A program made the position numbers and the translations under genes. A DNA stretch of 17,143 bases from Egicoccus sp035462025 (GTDB taxonomy: Bacteria > Actinomycetota > Nitriliruptoria > Nitriliruptorales > Nitriliruptoraceae): contig DATHUR010000107.1 in NCBI GenBank assembly GCA_035462025.1, positions 1 through 17,143 of the forward strand, read 5' to 3'. Below are positions 5,926 through 13,395 of this stretch, piece by piece. The notes beneath the pieces are model-generated. The model searched no databases. It was given only the letters and a program-made list of their open reading frames with translations, and had not been told where the DNA came from. Numbering within the stretch: position 1 is the first letter of the stretch; each line of letters begins with the position of its first letter.

Positions 5926-8900
5926 ATGGCGGTCAGGCCCCGCTCGGTCCGTGCCCGGCTCGCCGCAGCCGGGCTCGACCCCGACGTGGCCCACCAGCGC
6001 CTCGCGGACGCTGGCCTGCTCGACGGGCAGCAGGTCGACGAGGACCTGCTCGCCGCGTTGTCGCAGGCCGCGGCCCCCTCGGACGCGCTCGCGACCCTGA
6101 CCGACCTGGTCGCCCACCATCCGCAGTTGTGGGCCGAGGTGTGTGCGGACGACGACTGGCTCGCGCGGGTGATCGCGGTCGCCGGCGTGTCCCGGCCGCT
6201 CGGTGACCTGCTCAGCCAGCACACCGACGCGGTGTATGCGCTGCGGACCCTCGAGACCGTCGAGGTGGACGCGGTCGCCGCGCGGGTCACCGAGGCGATC
6301 CTGGCCGAGGACGAGGCGCCGAAGCAGGCGGCGGCCGTCGCCAGCATCCGCCGGGGCGCCACCGCCGACATCGCCGCCCGCGATCTGACCGGCATCACGG
6401 GCGTCGAGGAGGTGGCGGCCGAACTCGCCCGGCTCGCCGAAGCGGTCCTCGACGGCACCCTGCGCGCCGTGCAGCGCCAGGTCGCCGGCGACAGCCCCTG
6501 TGCCCGCCTCGCCGTGATCGGCATGGGCAAGCTGGGCGGACGCGAACTCAACTACGTCTCCGACGTCGACGTCGTGTTCGTCCACGAACCGGTCGACCCC
6601 GAGGCCGAGGACGCCGCCGAGCGCGCCGCCCGCGAGGCCAGGCAGGTCTTCACCAAGGTCCTCGACCTGCTCAACGCCTCGACCACGATGGGCCGCGCCT
6701 ACGAGGTCGACCCGACCCTGCGCCCCGAGGGCCGCTCGGGACCGCTGTCGCGGCCGCTGGCCACGGTCGAGGCCGACTGGGACCGGTGGGCGAAGACCTG
6801 GGAGTTCCAGGCGCTGCTCAAGGCCCGGCCGGTCGCGGGCGACCGCGAACTGGGCGCCGAACTGCTGCGCCGGGCCGAACCGTTCATCTGGCCCGACCGG
6901 CTCGATGCCGACGTCGTCGCCGAGATCCGTGAGATGAAGTCGCGCATCGAGGCCAAGCCCGAGGTGCAGCGCCACGGCGAACGCCAGCTCAAGCTCGGGC
7001 CCGGCGGCATCCGCGACATCGAGTTCGCCGTGCAGTTGCTCCAACTCGTGCACGGCCGGGGTGACCGCTCGCTGCGCGACCCGGGGACGCTGCCGACCCT
7101 GCGGGCGCTGCATCGCAACGGCTACGTCGCCGAGGAGGACGCCGACGCCTTCGCCGCCGCCTACAAGATGCTGCGTACGGTCGAGCACCGGCTGCAGTTG
7201 GCCCACGAGCGCCGCACCCACACCATCCCCGACAACGAGGAGCGCCAGGAGTGGCTGGCCCGGACGCTCGGGTACCGCGCCGGCCAGGAGTCGACGGCCC
7301 GCGAGCCGTTTCTGCGCGAGCTCAACCAGGTCCAGACCCGGGTCCGGGAACTGCACGCGAAGCTGTTCTACCGGCCGTTGCTCGAGACCTACGCCACCCT
7401 GCCCGCCGACGCCGCCGGGATCAGCGTGCCGGTCGAGGCCCGCCGCATGGGCGACGAGGCCGCCCGCGAACGACTCGAAGCGCTGGGGTTCCGCGACGGC
7501 AAGGCCGCGCTGCGCCACGTCCGCGCCATGACCCTCGGGGTCACCCGCCGGGCCCGCACCATGCGGGCCGTGCTGCCGGCGGTGCTCGCCCTGCTGCAGG
7601 ACACCCCCGATCCCGACACCGGCCTGAAGAGCTTCCGCGAACTGGTCGACGTCCAGGGCGACACCGGCAAGCTGCTCGACCACCTGCGCGACCATCCGCC
7701 CGCGTCCGAGCTGCTTGCCCGGGTGCTGGGCACCAGCCGCGTCGCCGGTGAGCTGCTGGTCAGCCAGCCGCAGGGGATCGACTGGCTACGCGACGACCAC
7801 CTGCGCGACCGGCCGCGCACCCGCGAAGACCTGGTCCGCATGGCGATGGGTCGTCTGCACTGGCAGGACACCACGGCCGCGCTCCGCAGGTTCAAGCGGC
7901 TCGAGTTGCTGCGCATCGTGCTCCGCGACCTCGCCGACGCGACCACCGTGTCCGGCGTGGGGGAGGAGCTGACGGCCCTGGGCGAGGCGTGCCTGACCGG
8001 CGCGTTGCGCGCGGAGCTGCGCAGGCAGGCGCGCGAACGGGCCCTCGCGTCGCCCGACGACCTGCCGGTGTCGATGGCGATCATCGGCATGGGAAAGCTC
8101 GGCGGCAACGAGCTCAACTACGTCTCCGACCTCGACGTGCTGTTCGTCCACGAGGTCACCGGCAGGGGTGGGCCCCGGGGGGACGGAGGGGGTGCCGACA
8201 CCGAGGACGCCAACAGGCTCGCGCTGACCGTCGCCGCCAACGTGATGCGCTCGCTGTCGGACATCACCGCCGAGGGCACCGCGTTCGAGGTCGACGCCGA
8301 CCTGCGTCCCGAGGGCCGCAACGGGCCGCTGTCGCGCTCGTACGAGTCGTACCTGAAGTACTGGAGCCGCTGGTCGGAACCGTGGGAGGCGCAGGCGCTG
8401 CTCAAGGCCCGCGTCGTCGCCGGCGACCGCGACCTCGGGACCCGCCTCGTCGACGCCGCCCGCGAGCTGGCGTACCCGGACACGTTCGGCGAGCGCGACG
8501 CGCAGCGCATCCGCCGGATGAAGGCGCGCATCGAGAAGGAGCGTGTGCCGCGGCGGGTGGATCCCGAGCGCCACCTCAAGCTCGGGCCGGGTGGGCTGTC
8601 CGACGTCGAGTGGATCGTGCAGTTGCTGCAACTGCGCCACGGTGCGCGTGAGACCGCGGTCCGTTCGACCTCGACGATGGAAGCGCTCGACGGGGCGCAG
8701 GACGCCAGCCTGATCGACCACGCCGACGCGCGTCAGCTACGTGCCGGCTACCAGTTCCTCGCGAAGGTCCGCAACCGGCTGTACCTGCTGCGCCAGCGTG
8801 ACGTCGACGTGGTCCCCGGCAACCCGCAACTGCTGGAACTGCTCGCCCGCTCCATGGGCTACCCGCGCGGCGCGTGGCAGGAGTTCGAGGAGGACCGGCG

Positions 8901-8991
8901 GCGCCACCAGCGCCACGTCCGCCAGGTCTTCGACCACCTGTTCTACGGCCTCGACCCGGGCCAGCACACCAGCGGCACCAACGGCTGGTGA
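5926..8991 (+). CDS. glnE: Bifunctional glutamine synthetase adenylyltransferase/adenylyl-removing enzyme
   Basis: Adds AMP to, or phosphorolytically removes it from, a tyrosine on glutamine synthetase according to nitrogen status. The protein has 1021 residues, close to actinobacterial GlnE. It shows the expected internal duplication of two nucleotidyltransferase domains. The N-terminal (adenylyl-removing) copy has G-M-G-K-L-G-G-R-E-L-N-Y-V-S-D-V-D from about residue 197. The C-terminal (adenylyltransferase) copy has G-M-G-K-L-G-G-N-E-L-N-Y-V-S-D-L-D from about residue 720. Each is followed by L-R-P-E-G-R-x-G-P-L-S and by K-L-G-P-G-G-x-x-D-x-E helical-domain motifs. The catalytic Asp pair (D-x-D) is intact in both. 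ATG 5926 follows the glnA stop with no gap and no Shine-Dalgarno sequence, so translation is probably coupled. A Gly-rich insertion (about residues 746-757, T-G-R-G-G-P-R-G-D-G-G-G) follows the second D-x-D strand. The gene converges on the next one with a 7-bp gap. Confidence 0.95.
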   Translation: MAVRPRSVRARLAAAGLDPDVAHQRLADAGLLDGQQVDEDLLAALSQAAAPSDALATLTDLVAHHPQLWAEVCADDDWLARVIAVAGVSRPLGDLLSQHTDAVYALRTLETVEVDAVAARVTEAILAEDEAPKQAAAVASIRRGATADIAARDLTGITGVEEVAAELARLAEAVLDGTLRAVQRQVAGDSPCARLAVIGMGKLGGRELNYVSDVDVVFVHEPVDPEAEDAAERAAREARQVFTKVLDLLNASTTMGRAYEVDPTLRPEGRSGPLSRPLATVEADWDRWAKTWEFQALLKARPVAGDRELGAELLRRAEPFIWPDRLDADVVAEIREMKSRIEAKPEVQRHGERQLKLGPGGIRDIEFAVQLLQLVHGRGDRSLRDPGTLPTLRALHRNGYVAEEDADAFAAAYKMLRTVEHRLQLAHERRTHTIPDNEERQEWLARTLGYRAGQESTAREPFLRELNQVQTRVRELHAKLFYRPLLETYATLPADAAGISVPVEARRMGDEAARERLEALGFRDGKAALRHVRAMTLGVTRRARTMRAVLPAVLALLQDTPDPDTGLKSFRELVDVQGDTGKLLDHLRDHPPASELLARVLGTSRVAGELLVSQPQGIDWLRDDHLRDRPRTREDLVRMAMGRLHWQDTTAALRRFKRLELLRIVLRDLADATTVSGVGEELTALGEACLTGALRAELRRQARERALASPDDLPVSMAIIGMGKLGGNELNYVSDLDVLFVHEVTGRGGPRGDGGGADTEDANRLALTVAANVMRSLSDITAEGTAFEVDADLRPEGRNGPLSRSYESYLKYWSRWSEPWEAQALLKARVVAGDRDLGTRLVDAARELAYPDTFGERDAQRIRRMKARIEKERVPRRVDPERHLKLGPGGLSDVEWIVQLLQLRHGARETAVRSTSTMEALDGAQDASLIDHADARQLRAGYQFLAKVRNRLYLLRQRDVDVVPGNPQLLELLARSMGYPRGAWQEFEEDRRRHQRHVRQVFDHLFYGLDPGQHTSGTNGW

Positions 8992-8998
8992 GCGTCTC

Positions 8999-9247
8999 TC
9001 AGAATGCCTGGCGGCGCACTGATCGGAGCTGCGCCGTTTGTTTCAGCACCTCGGGGTCCTTCTCGACCCGGTACTGCTTCCTGGGGCCGTCCGCGTTGCG
9101 GGCCCTGCGGTAGACGCCGTAGAGCGCGATCCACGCCGGGAGGATCAACGCCTCCCACGCGCCGTTGACGGCCAGTGCCACGCCGATGACGGTCGTCACG
9201 ACCACCATGGCCGGCCACAGACGGATGCTGCCGAGAAGACGTCGCAC
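8999..9247 (-). CDS. Small two-helix membrane protein, hypothetical
   Basis: 82 residues from GTG 9247, chosen because GGAGG lies five bases upstream. A longer form from GTG 9274 (nine more residues, M-E-T-D-D-T-E-G-H) lacks a ribosome site but cannot be excluded. Two hydrophobic segments at about residues 11-28 and 32-47 would form a helical hairpin. The C-terminal ~35 residues are strongly basic and charged (R-R-A-R-N-A-D-G-P-R-K-Q-Y-R-V-E-K-D) and would lie in the cytoplasm. I do not recognise the family. It is separated from the next minus-strand gene upstream by a strong hairpin, so it is probably transcribed on its own. Confidence 0.6.
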   Translation of the reverse strand: MRRLLGSIRLWPAMVVVTTVIGVALAVNGAWEALILPAWIALYGVYRRARNADGPRKQYRVEKDPEVLKQTAQLRSVRRQAF

Positions 9248-9285
9248 GTGCCCCTCCGTGTCGTCGGTTTCCACGGTAACCGGCG

Positions 9286-9330
9286 TTCCGGGTCCCGTCC
9301 ATGACCGGGGCGGTCATGGACGGGCCGGAA
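9286..9330 (-). terminator. 19-bp hairpin, likely terminator of the lipoprotein gene
   Basis: CCCGTCCATGACC (9294-9306) is perfectly complementary to GGTCATGGACGGG (9312-9324) around a five-base loop. The stem continues with TTCCGG (9286-9291) against CCGGAA (9325-9330), with only a two-base GT bulge. It lies 10 bases beyond the stop of the lipoprotein gene in its direction of transcription. It has no T-tract, like many actinobacterial terminators. Because it is symmetric it could also serve as an operator for the small membrane protein gene. Confidence 0.55.
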
Positions 9331-9340
9331 CATCCGTGGG

Positions 9341-10213
9341 TCAGTGCCCGCCCATGTCGGGGTCCCCGACTGTGACGGTGGTGACTGCCTCGACGGGTTC
9401 GCCGCCGACGAGGTAGTCGCCGTGGTCGTTGCCGTTGAGGGTCACCCGCACCTCGTGGTCGCCCGGTTCGAGGGACAGGTGCATCCACTCGCCGTACAGG
9501 CGGCCGACCTTCTCCCCGTCGACGTACACGTGGGCGTGGCCCTCGCCGTCGGCGTGCATCGAGGAGGCCTTCGCCGGCGCCCACACGAAGCCGGTGGTGG
9601 TCACCTGCAGATTGGCGCCGGCCTTGGCGTCGGGGGTGACGGTCGCGGTGACCGTCATCGGTGCCGCCGCCTCGTGGGCCACCGGGTCGCCGTGCATCGC
9701 GCCCGCTTCGGGGACCGCGACCGACGTCGTCGCCGCGACGATCTCGCCGTCGACGTCGAGGTCGCTGTGGTCGTTGCCGTTGAGGGTGACCCGCACCTCG
9801 TGGTCACCGGGGGCGAGGCCGCCGACGTGGAACCACGGGGTGTACAGCCGCCCGACCTTCTCGCCGTCGACGTAGAGGTGGGCGTGCCCCTCACCCTCGA
9901 CCGGCTCGCCGGACGCGTGTTCGGGCGCCCAGGTGAACCCGGTGGTCGTGACCTCGACGTTCACGCCGGTCATCGGGTCGGGCGTGGCCGTCACGGCGAC
10001 GGTCAGCGGCTCGACGACGACCTCGTCGGCGGGCTCGCCCTCGGCCGCGATCGGTTCGGTGCTCTCGGTCTCGGTCGGTGCGGGCTCGGGCGACGCGGTC
10101 GCCTCGACCGTGCTCGCGGTGGCTGCGGCGGTCGGTTCGGTCGTTGTGGTGGCGCAGCCGGCGACGATGGCGGCGGCGGCCAGTAGTGCGGTGGTGGATC
10201 GTGCGGTCAGCAT
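9341..10213 (-). CDS. Lipoprotein with two tandem His-containing beta domains
   Basis: 290 residues from ATG 10213. This start gives a textbook lipoprotein signal peptide ending in I-V-A-G-C with the lipidated Cys at residue 20. A longer frame to 10414 has no such logic. GAGGAG lies 12 bases upstream, which is rather far. Residues 21-65 are a Thr/Glu/Pro/Ala-rich linker. Two homologous domains follow, about residues 70-166 and 186-282. Each has V-T-T-T-G-F-x-W-A-P, then G-E-G-H-A-H-x-Y-V-D-G-E-K-V-G-R-L-Y, W-x-H, P-G-D-H-E-V-R-V-T-L-N-G-N-D-H and G-E-x-V. Four conserved His per domain (H-A-H, W-x-H, D-H-E, N-D-H) invite a metal-binding role, but this is inference. The protein acts at the outer face of the membrane and may work with the membrane protein encoded just upstream. 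I cannot name the family. Confidence 0.75.
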   Translation of the reverse strand: MLTARSTTALLAAAAIVAGCATTTTEPTAAATASTVEATASPEPAPTETESTEPIAAEGEPADEVVVEPLTVAVTATPDPMTGVNVEVTTTGFTWAPEHASGEPVEGEGHAHLYVDGEKVGRLYTPWFHVGGLAPGDHEVRVTLNGNDHSDLDVDGEIVAATTSVAVPEAGAMHGDPVAHEAAAPMTVTATVTPDAKAGANLQVTTTGFVWAPAKASSMHADGEGHAHVYVDGEKVGRLYGEWMHLSLEPGDHEVRVTLNGNDHGDYLVGGEPVEAVTTVTVGDPDMGGH

Positions 10214-10301
10214 GGAAACAGCGGACTCCTCGGCCGGTTCTCGGCCGTCGACGTGACGTGGCGGCGGCATGGCTGAACGCGCCGCGTGTCGCGACGTCGG
10301 C

Positions 10302-10886
10302 TCAGCCGGCGAGCAGCGGCGGTCCGCGTGAGCCGAGCGAGCCCGGCCGGTGTGCAGCCGGGACCCGGTCACGCCAGTCGCCGGCGCGCCAGGCGGGCGG
10401 AGGGGTCGGTGCAACCGTGACGAGTGGGCCGCGCAGCGTCGCCATGGTCAGGCGCACCAGCACCGAGAACAGCAGGGCGACCGCGAGTTGTGCGAGCAGG
10501 CCGCCGATCACCGGCGCCTCGGTCAATCCGCCGAGGGGTGCGCCCGTCAGCCAGCGTTCGCCGACCTCGATGGCCACGTACAGGGGCACCTGGGCGCCAA
10601 GCAGGCGGCCGGCGTCGAGATCGAGTCGGTCACCGCCACCACGGGACGTGGTCGTGGCGTACGCGAGCAGGGCCACCGCGCCGGCGGCCGGCACGATGCG
10701 CAGTGCCGCGTCGAGATACGCGTGCGACAGCCCGGTGGCGGCGCCGGCCAGGGCCGCGACGCCGTAGCCGAGTTCGTGGCCCAGCAGCACGCCGGCGGCG
10801 ACGACCAGCAGGAACGAGGGTCGTCGCCATCGCACGTGCCGGTCGATCGTTCGCGCTCCTGGCCGGGGACGGTACGCGGCCGTCAC
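10302..10886 (-). CDS. Polytopic membrane protein with GHELGY motif, hypothetical
   Basis: 194 residues with about four hydrophobic helices, near residues 23-42, 62-80, 94-112 and 126-150. The first helix contains G-H-E-L-G-Y (36-41), followed by S-H-A-Y-L (54-58). The conserved-looking His and Glu inside or near the membrane suggest a ligand or metal contact, but I do not know the family. The C-terminal ~40 residues are Pro/Arg-rich and probably cytoplasmic. The start is GTG 10886 without a Shine-Dalgarno sequence, with a TATCCT -10-like hexamer seven bases before it, so a leaderless start is plausible. It lies 25 bp after the S15 hydrolase stop and 88 bp before the lipoprotein gene, all on the same strand, so the three could be one transcription unit. 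Confidence 0.65.
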   Translation of the reverse strand: MTAAYRPRPGARTIDRHVRWRRPSFLLVVAAGVLLGHELGYGVAALAGAATGLSHAYLDAALRIVPAAGAVALLAYATTTSRGGGDRLDLDAGRLLGAQVPLYVAIEVGERWLTGAPLGGLTEAPVIGGLLAQLAVALLFSVLVRLTMATLRGPLVTVAPTPPPAWRAGDWRDRVPAAHRPGSLGSRGPPLLAG

Positions 10887-10893
10887 GGGCGGG

Positions 10894-10899
10894 AGGATA
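10894..10899 (-). promoter_or_regulatory. Candidate -10 element of a leaderless promoter
   Basis: On the minus strand TATCCT is followed by seven C/G bases and then the GTG at 10886. Transcription would then start at the start codon itself. No ribosome-binding site precedes the gene, which agrees. The hexamer lies in the 25-bp gap after the S15 hydrolase gene, so it could give this gene and the lipoprotein gene independent expression. Confidence 0.35.
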
Positions 10900-10911
10900 C
10901 CCCCGGCCGTA

Positions 10912-13257
10912 TCACGAGCCGATGTCGCCGTCTGCGTTGGTGAAGCTCACCTCGACGCCGACCTGGTTGGGCGCGCCGGCCCAGTTGTGCACGAGGATGC
11001 GGTACCCGCCGGCCTCGATGCCGCTCGGCACGGTGTAGGTCAGTGCTTCACGGTCGAGGTCGCCGCCGGCCCCCGCCGCGAGGTTCTCGCTCCAGGTCCC
11101 GTCGTCGAGTCGGCGCTGCAGGTAGATGTCGAGGTCGGCCGGGGTGGCGGGCGTCGCGACGGCCTCGAGCGTGACGTTGTCGAAGCCGTCCTCGACGGTG
11201 AACTCGAAGGCAGCGGCCGTCGCAGGTTCCACGATCACGCCCGCGCCGGGCGCGACCACGACCACGGTCCCCGACGCGGGGGCCTGGGCGGGTCCGTCCA
11301 GTGGGGCGACCTCGGCGGTGGCCTCGAACCGTTCGACGTCGGGATGCACGACGGCGTCGGCGTCCAGCGGCAGGGTGTAGGCCGAGGTCGTGCCCGGACC
11401 GGTGTGCACGCTGACCTGCAGGTCGGTGGTGTGGGTCGGGACGTGGTGCTGGCTCGACGTGCCGACCGACAGCACGAGGCGCTCGCCCTTGGCCACGTGG
11501 TGGGCCGCGGTGAAGCACTGCAGGTCCAGGTCCATCACCTCGCCGGGGACGACGGGCGCGGGGGTGCGCACGTCGTGCCGGAGCATCGTGTTGGCGGCGC
11601 AGAAGTTCATCGGCCGCCGGTTGCCGTCGGCGTCCTCGGCGAACAACGTGGTCACCACGTGCAGCACCGCCGAGGTCGTCGTGGAGACGTCGAGGTCGAG
11701 TTCGGGCATGCCGAGGAACGTCGTGTCCTCGATGAACGGGGTCGTGACGAACTCGGTCGCGCCCTCGCCCGCGACCGAGGTGAACGAGGCGGCCGTCGGC
11801 TGCGACGGCGCCTGGAAGCGCAGGCTGCCGTCGGTCGCGTCCGGGTACAGCCGCAGCGCGCCGGGGGTCGCGTCCCAGGCGTCGCCGGTCGTGACCTGCG
11901 CGCCGTTGAGGAACGCCTCGACCGGTGGTCCGGTCCGCACGTCGCGGTGCTGCAGGTGCTTGTCGAACCAGGCGTGCAGCGCGTACTTCCACTGCTCGAA
12001 GCGGCAGTTCACGTGTCCGACGGACTCGGCCTCGGCGCAGCTGGTCGCACCCGCCGAGCCGTGGTCCCACTGGCCGATCCACACCTTGTCGGTCGGGTTC
12101 GGGTCACGGTCGGCGAAGAACCACTCGGCCGCCGGGATGCGGGCCGCATTGTCGTTGACGCCGTGGATCATGAAGATCGGGCCGTCCCAGGCGGCCGCAC
12201 CCGCGCGATGGTCGCGGACGGTGTGCCATGCCTGCCACTCACCGGTGGCCTGGCCATGTCCGGCGGTCGCGGCCGAGTTCTGCAGACCACAACCGGTCTG
12301 CTCGGGCCGCTCGCCGAAGTGCTCGCCGTCCGGCAGGTCGCGTTCGAGCGCCAACTGCTCGTAGGCGAAGATCGGGCCGGCGTACTGCAGCATCCACGGA
12401 ACGCCGTTGTGGAACTGGTGGTCGTACATCGAGCCGAGCCCGGCCGACGGTGCGATCGTGACCAGCCCGTCCGGGTCCTGGGCGGCGGCGACGGCCGGGG
12501 TCGAGCCGACGTAGCTGTGGCCGGTCATGCCGACCTCGCCAGAGGACCACGGCTGCGACGCGGCCCACTCGACGACGGTCTTGAGGTCCTTGGCGTCGTT
12601 GGGGCCGAGGTGGTCGAGGCAGCCGGACGACATGCCCGTGCCGCGCAGGTCCATCATGACCACGGCGTACCCGCGCGGGGCGAAGTAGCCGGTGAGGCCG
12701 ACGTGGTTGCCGTCGGCGTCCTTGGCGTCGGGGAAGATGCGGATGCCCTCGCGGTCGGCGAGCGTGCCGTGGTAGGGGCTCGCCTCGAGGATCACCGGCC
12801 ACTGCTCGATCTCGTCGTGACGTTCCGGCAGGGTCACCTCGACGTAGATCTCCTCGCCGTCGAAGGCGGGGACCGTCGTGGCGAACTTCTCGATCGGGTA
12901 CTGCGGCTGGGACAGCGCGTCGGCCTGCGCGACGTAGTCGAAGGGCGGCGCCGCCTCGTCGAGCCTGGGCGCCGGCCGGTCGTCCCCGCGGTCCGGCCTG
13001 CCGCGACCGTCTCGCGGGCCGCGCTCGGTTCGGGGACCCCGTTCGTCACGCGCGCCGCGTTCCCCCTCGCCCGCGCGGTCGTTGCCGGCCCGCCCGTCGT
13101 CGCGGCGGTCACCGCCGAGCGCGGCCTCGGGCGCGTCGAGCGGCGACTCGACGGCGGCGAGGTCGGCACGGGCGCCCGGCGGCGGTGCGACGGTGGCGAC
13201 GGCGACGGCGACGGCCAGCATCGCGGTGACGGACAGGGATCGCAGGACGGTGCGCAT
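10912..13257 (-). CDS. Secreted S15/CocE-type hydrolase (X-Pro dipeptidyl-peptidase-like)
   Basis: 781 residues from ATG 13257, chosen for a GGAG five bases upstream and a good signal peptide (M-R-T-V-L-R-S, hydrophobic core, cleavage after A-R-A near residue 31). Residues 49-98 are a striking Arg/Asp/Gly/Glu-rich linker. The alpha/beta-hydrolase follows. It has D-L-R-G-T-G-x-S-x-G (203-212), the nucleophile motif G-H-S-Y-V-G-S (Ser248), Asp369 in H-G-V-N-D-N and His399 in Q-W-D-H-G-S, a complete triad. The central-to-C-terminal part matches the jelly-roll domain of CocE/X-Pro-DPP enzymes. The last ~100 residues (D-G-F-D-N-V-T-L-E to G-G-Y-R-I-L-V-H-N) resemble a PPC-type beta sandwich. It probably cleaves peptides or esters outside the cell; the substrate cannot be told. 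Divergent from the Crp/Fnr gene across 138 bp. Confidence 0.88.
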   Translation of the reverse strand: MRTVLRSLSVTAMLAVAVAVATVAPPPGARADLAAVESPLDAPEAALGGDRRDDGRAGNDRAGEGERGARDERGPRTERGPRDGRGRPDRGDDRPAPRLDEAAPPFDYVAQADALSQPQYPIEKFATTVPAFDGEEIYVEVTLPERHDEIEQWPVILEASPYHGTLADREGIRIFPDAKDADGNHVGLTGYFAPRGYAVVMMDLRGTGMSSGCLDHLGPNDAKDLKTVVEWAASQPWSSGEVGMTGHSYVGSTPAVAAAQDPDGLVTIAPSAGLGSMYDHQFHNGVPWMLQYAGPIFAYEQLALERDLPDGEHFGERPEQTGCGLQNSAATAGHGQATGEWQAWHTVRDHRAGAAAWDGPIFMIHGVNDNAARIPAAEWFFADRDPNPTDKVWIGQWDHGSAGATSCAEAESVGHVNCRFEQWKYALHAWFDKHLQHRDVRTGPPVEAFLNGAQVTTGDAWDATPGALRLYPDATDGSLRFQAPSQPTAASFTSVAGEGATEFVTTPFIEDTTFLGMPELDLDVSTTTSAVLHVVTTLFAEDADGNRRPMNFCAANTMLRHDVRTPAPVVPGEVMDLDLQCFTAAHHVAKGERLVLSVGTSSQHHVPTHTTDLQVSVHTGPGTTSAYTLPLDADAVVHPDVERFEATAEVAPLDGPAQAPASGTVVVVAPGAGVIVEPATAAAFEFTVEDGFDNVTLEAVATPATPADLDIYLQRRLDDGTWSENLAAGAGGDLDREALTYTVPSGIEAGGYRILVHNWAGAPNQVGVEVSFTNADGDIGS

Positions 13258-13366
13258 GGCTACTCCGGCAGACGGGCGGGCACGACTGGGTGTCACCGCC
13301 TCGGGGTCGCTCCTGCGGGTCTCAACGAACCGGGCGCGTCGCGGTCACGTGCCGCACAGGTGTCGG

Positions 13367-13372
13367 TACCGT
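13367..13372 (+). promoter_or_regulatory. Candidate -10 element of the Crp/Fnr regulator gene
   Basis: TACCGT lies within GGTACCGTCG, 23 bases before the ATG. The same TACCGTCG octamer recurs at 14231 upstream of the metal-chaperone gene. No clear -35 element or palindromic operator is visible in the 138-bp divergent region upstream. Confidence 0.3.
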
Positions 13373-13395
13373 CGGCGGTCCCGAACGGAGCGTCC

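Noticed and set aside
4738..7695. Long minus-strand open frame (985 codons) opposite glnA and glnE
   Set aside because: It is antisense to two highly conserved genes, spans their junction, and its product is composition-driven (Gly/Val/Leu/Arg-rich) without recognisable motifs. High third-position GC removes stop codons on the other strand.
10987..13395. N-terminal extension of the Crp/Fnr gene by ~800 codons
   Set aside because: The extension is antisense to the S15 hydrolase with its intact catalytic triad. The Crp/Fnr fold begins properly at ATG 13396 with its own ribosome site.
13258..13395. A CRP/FNR-type operator for autoregulation in the divergent region
   Set aside because: I looked for TGA-N6-8-TCA palindromes and found none convincing.
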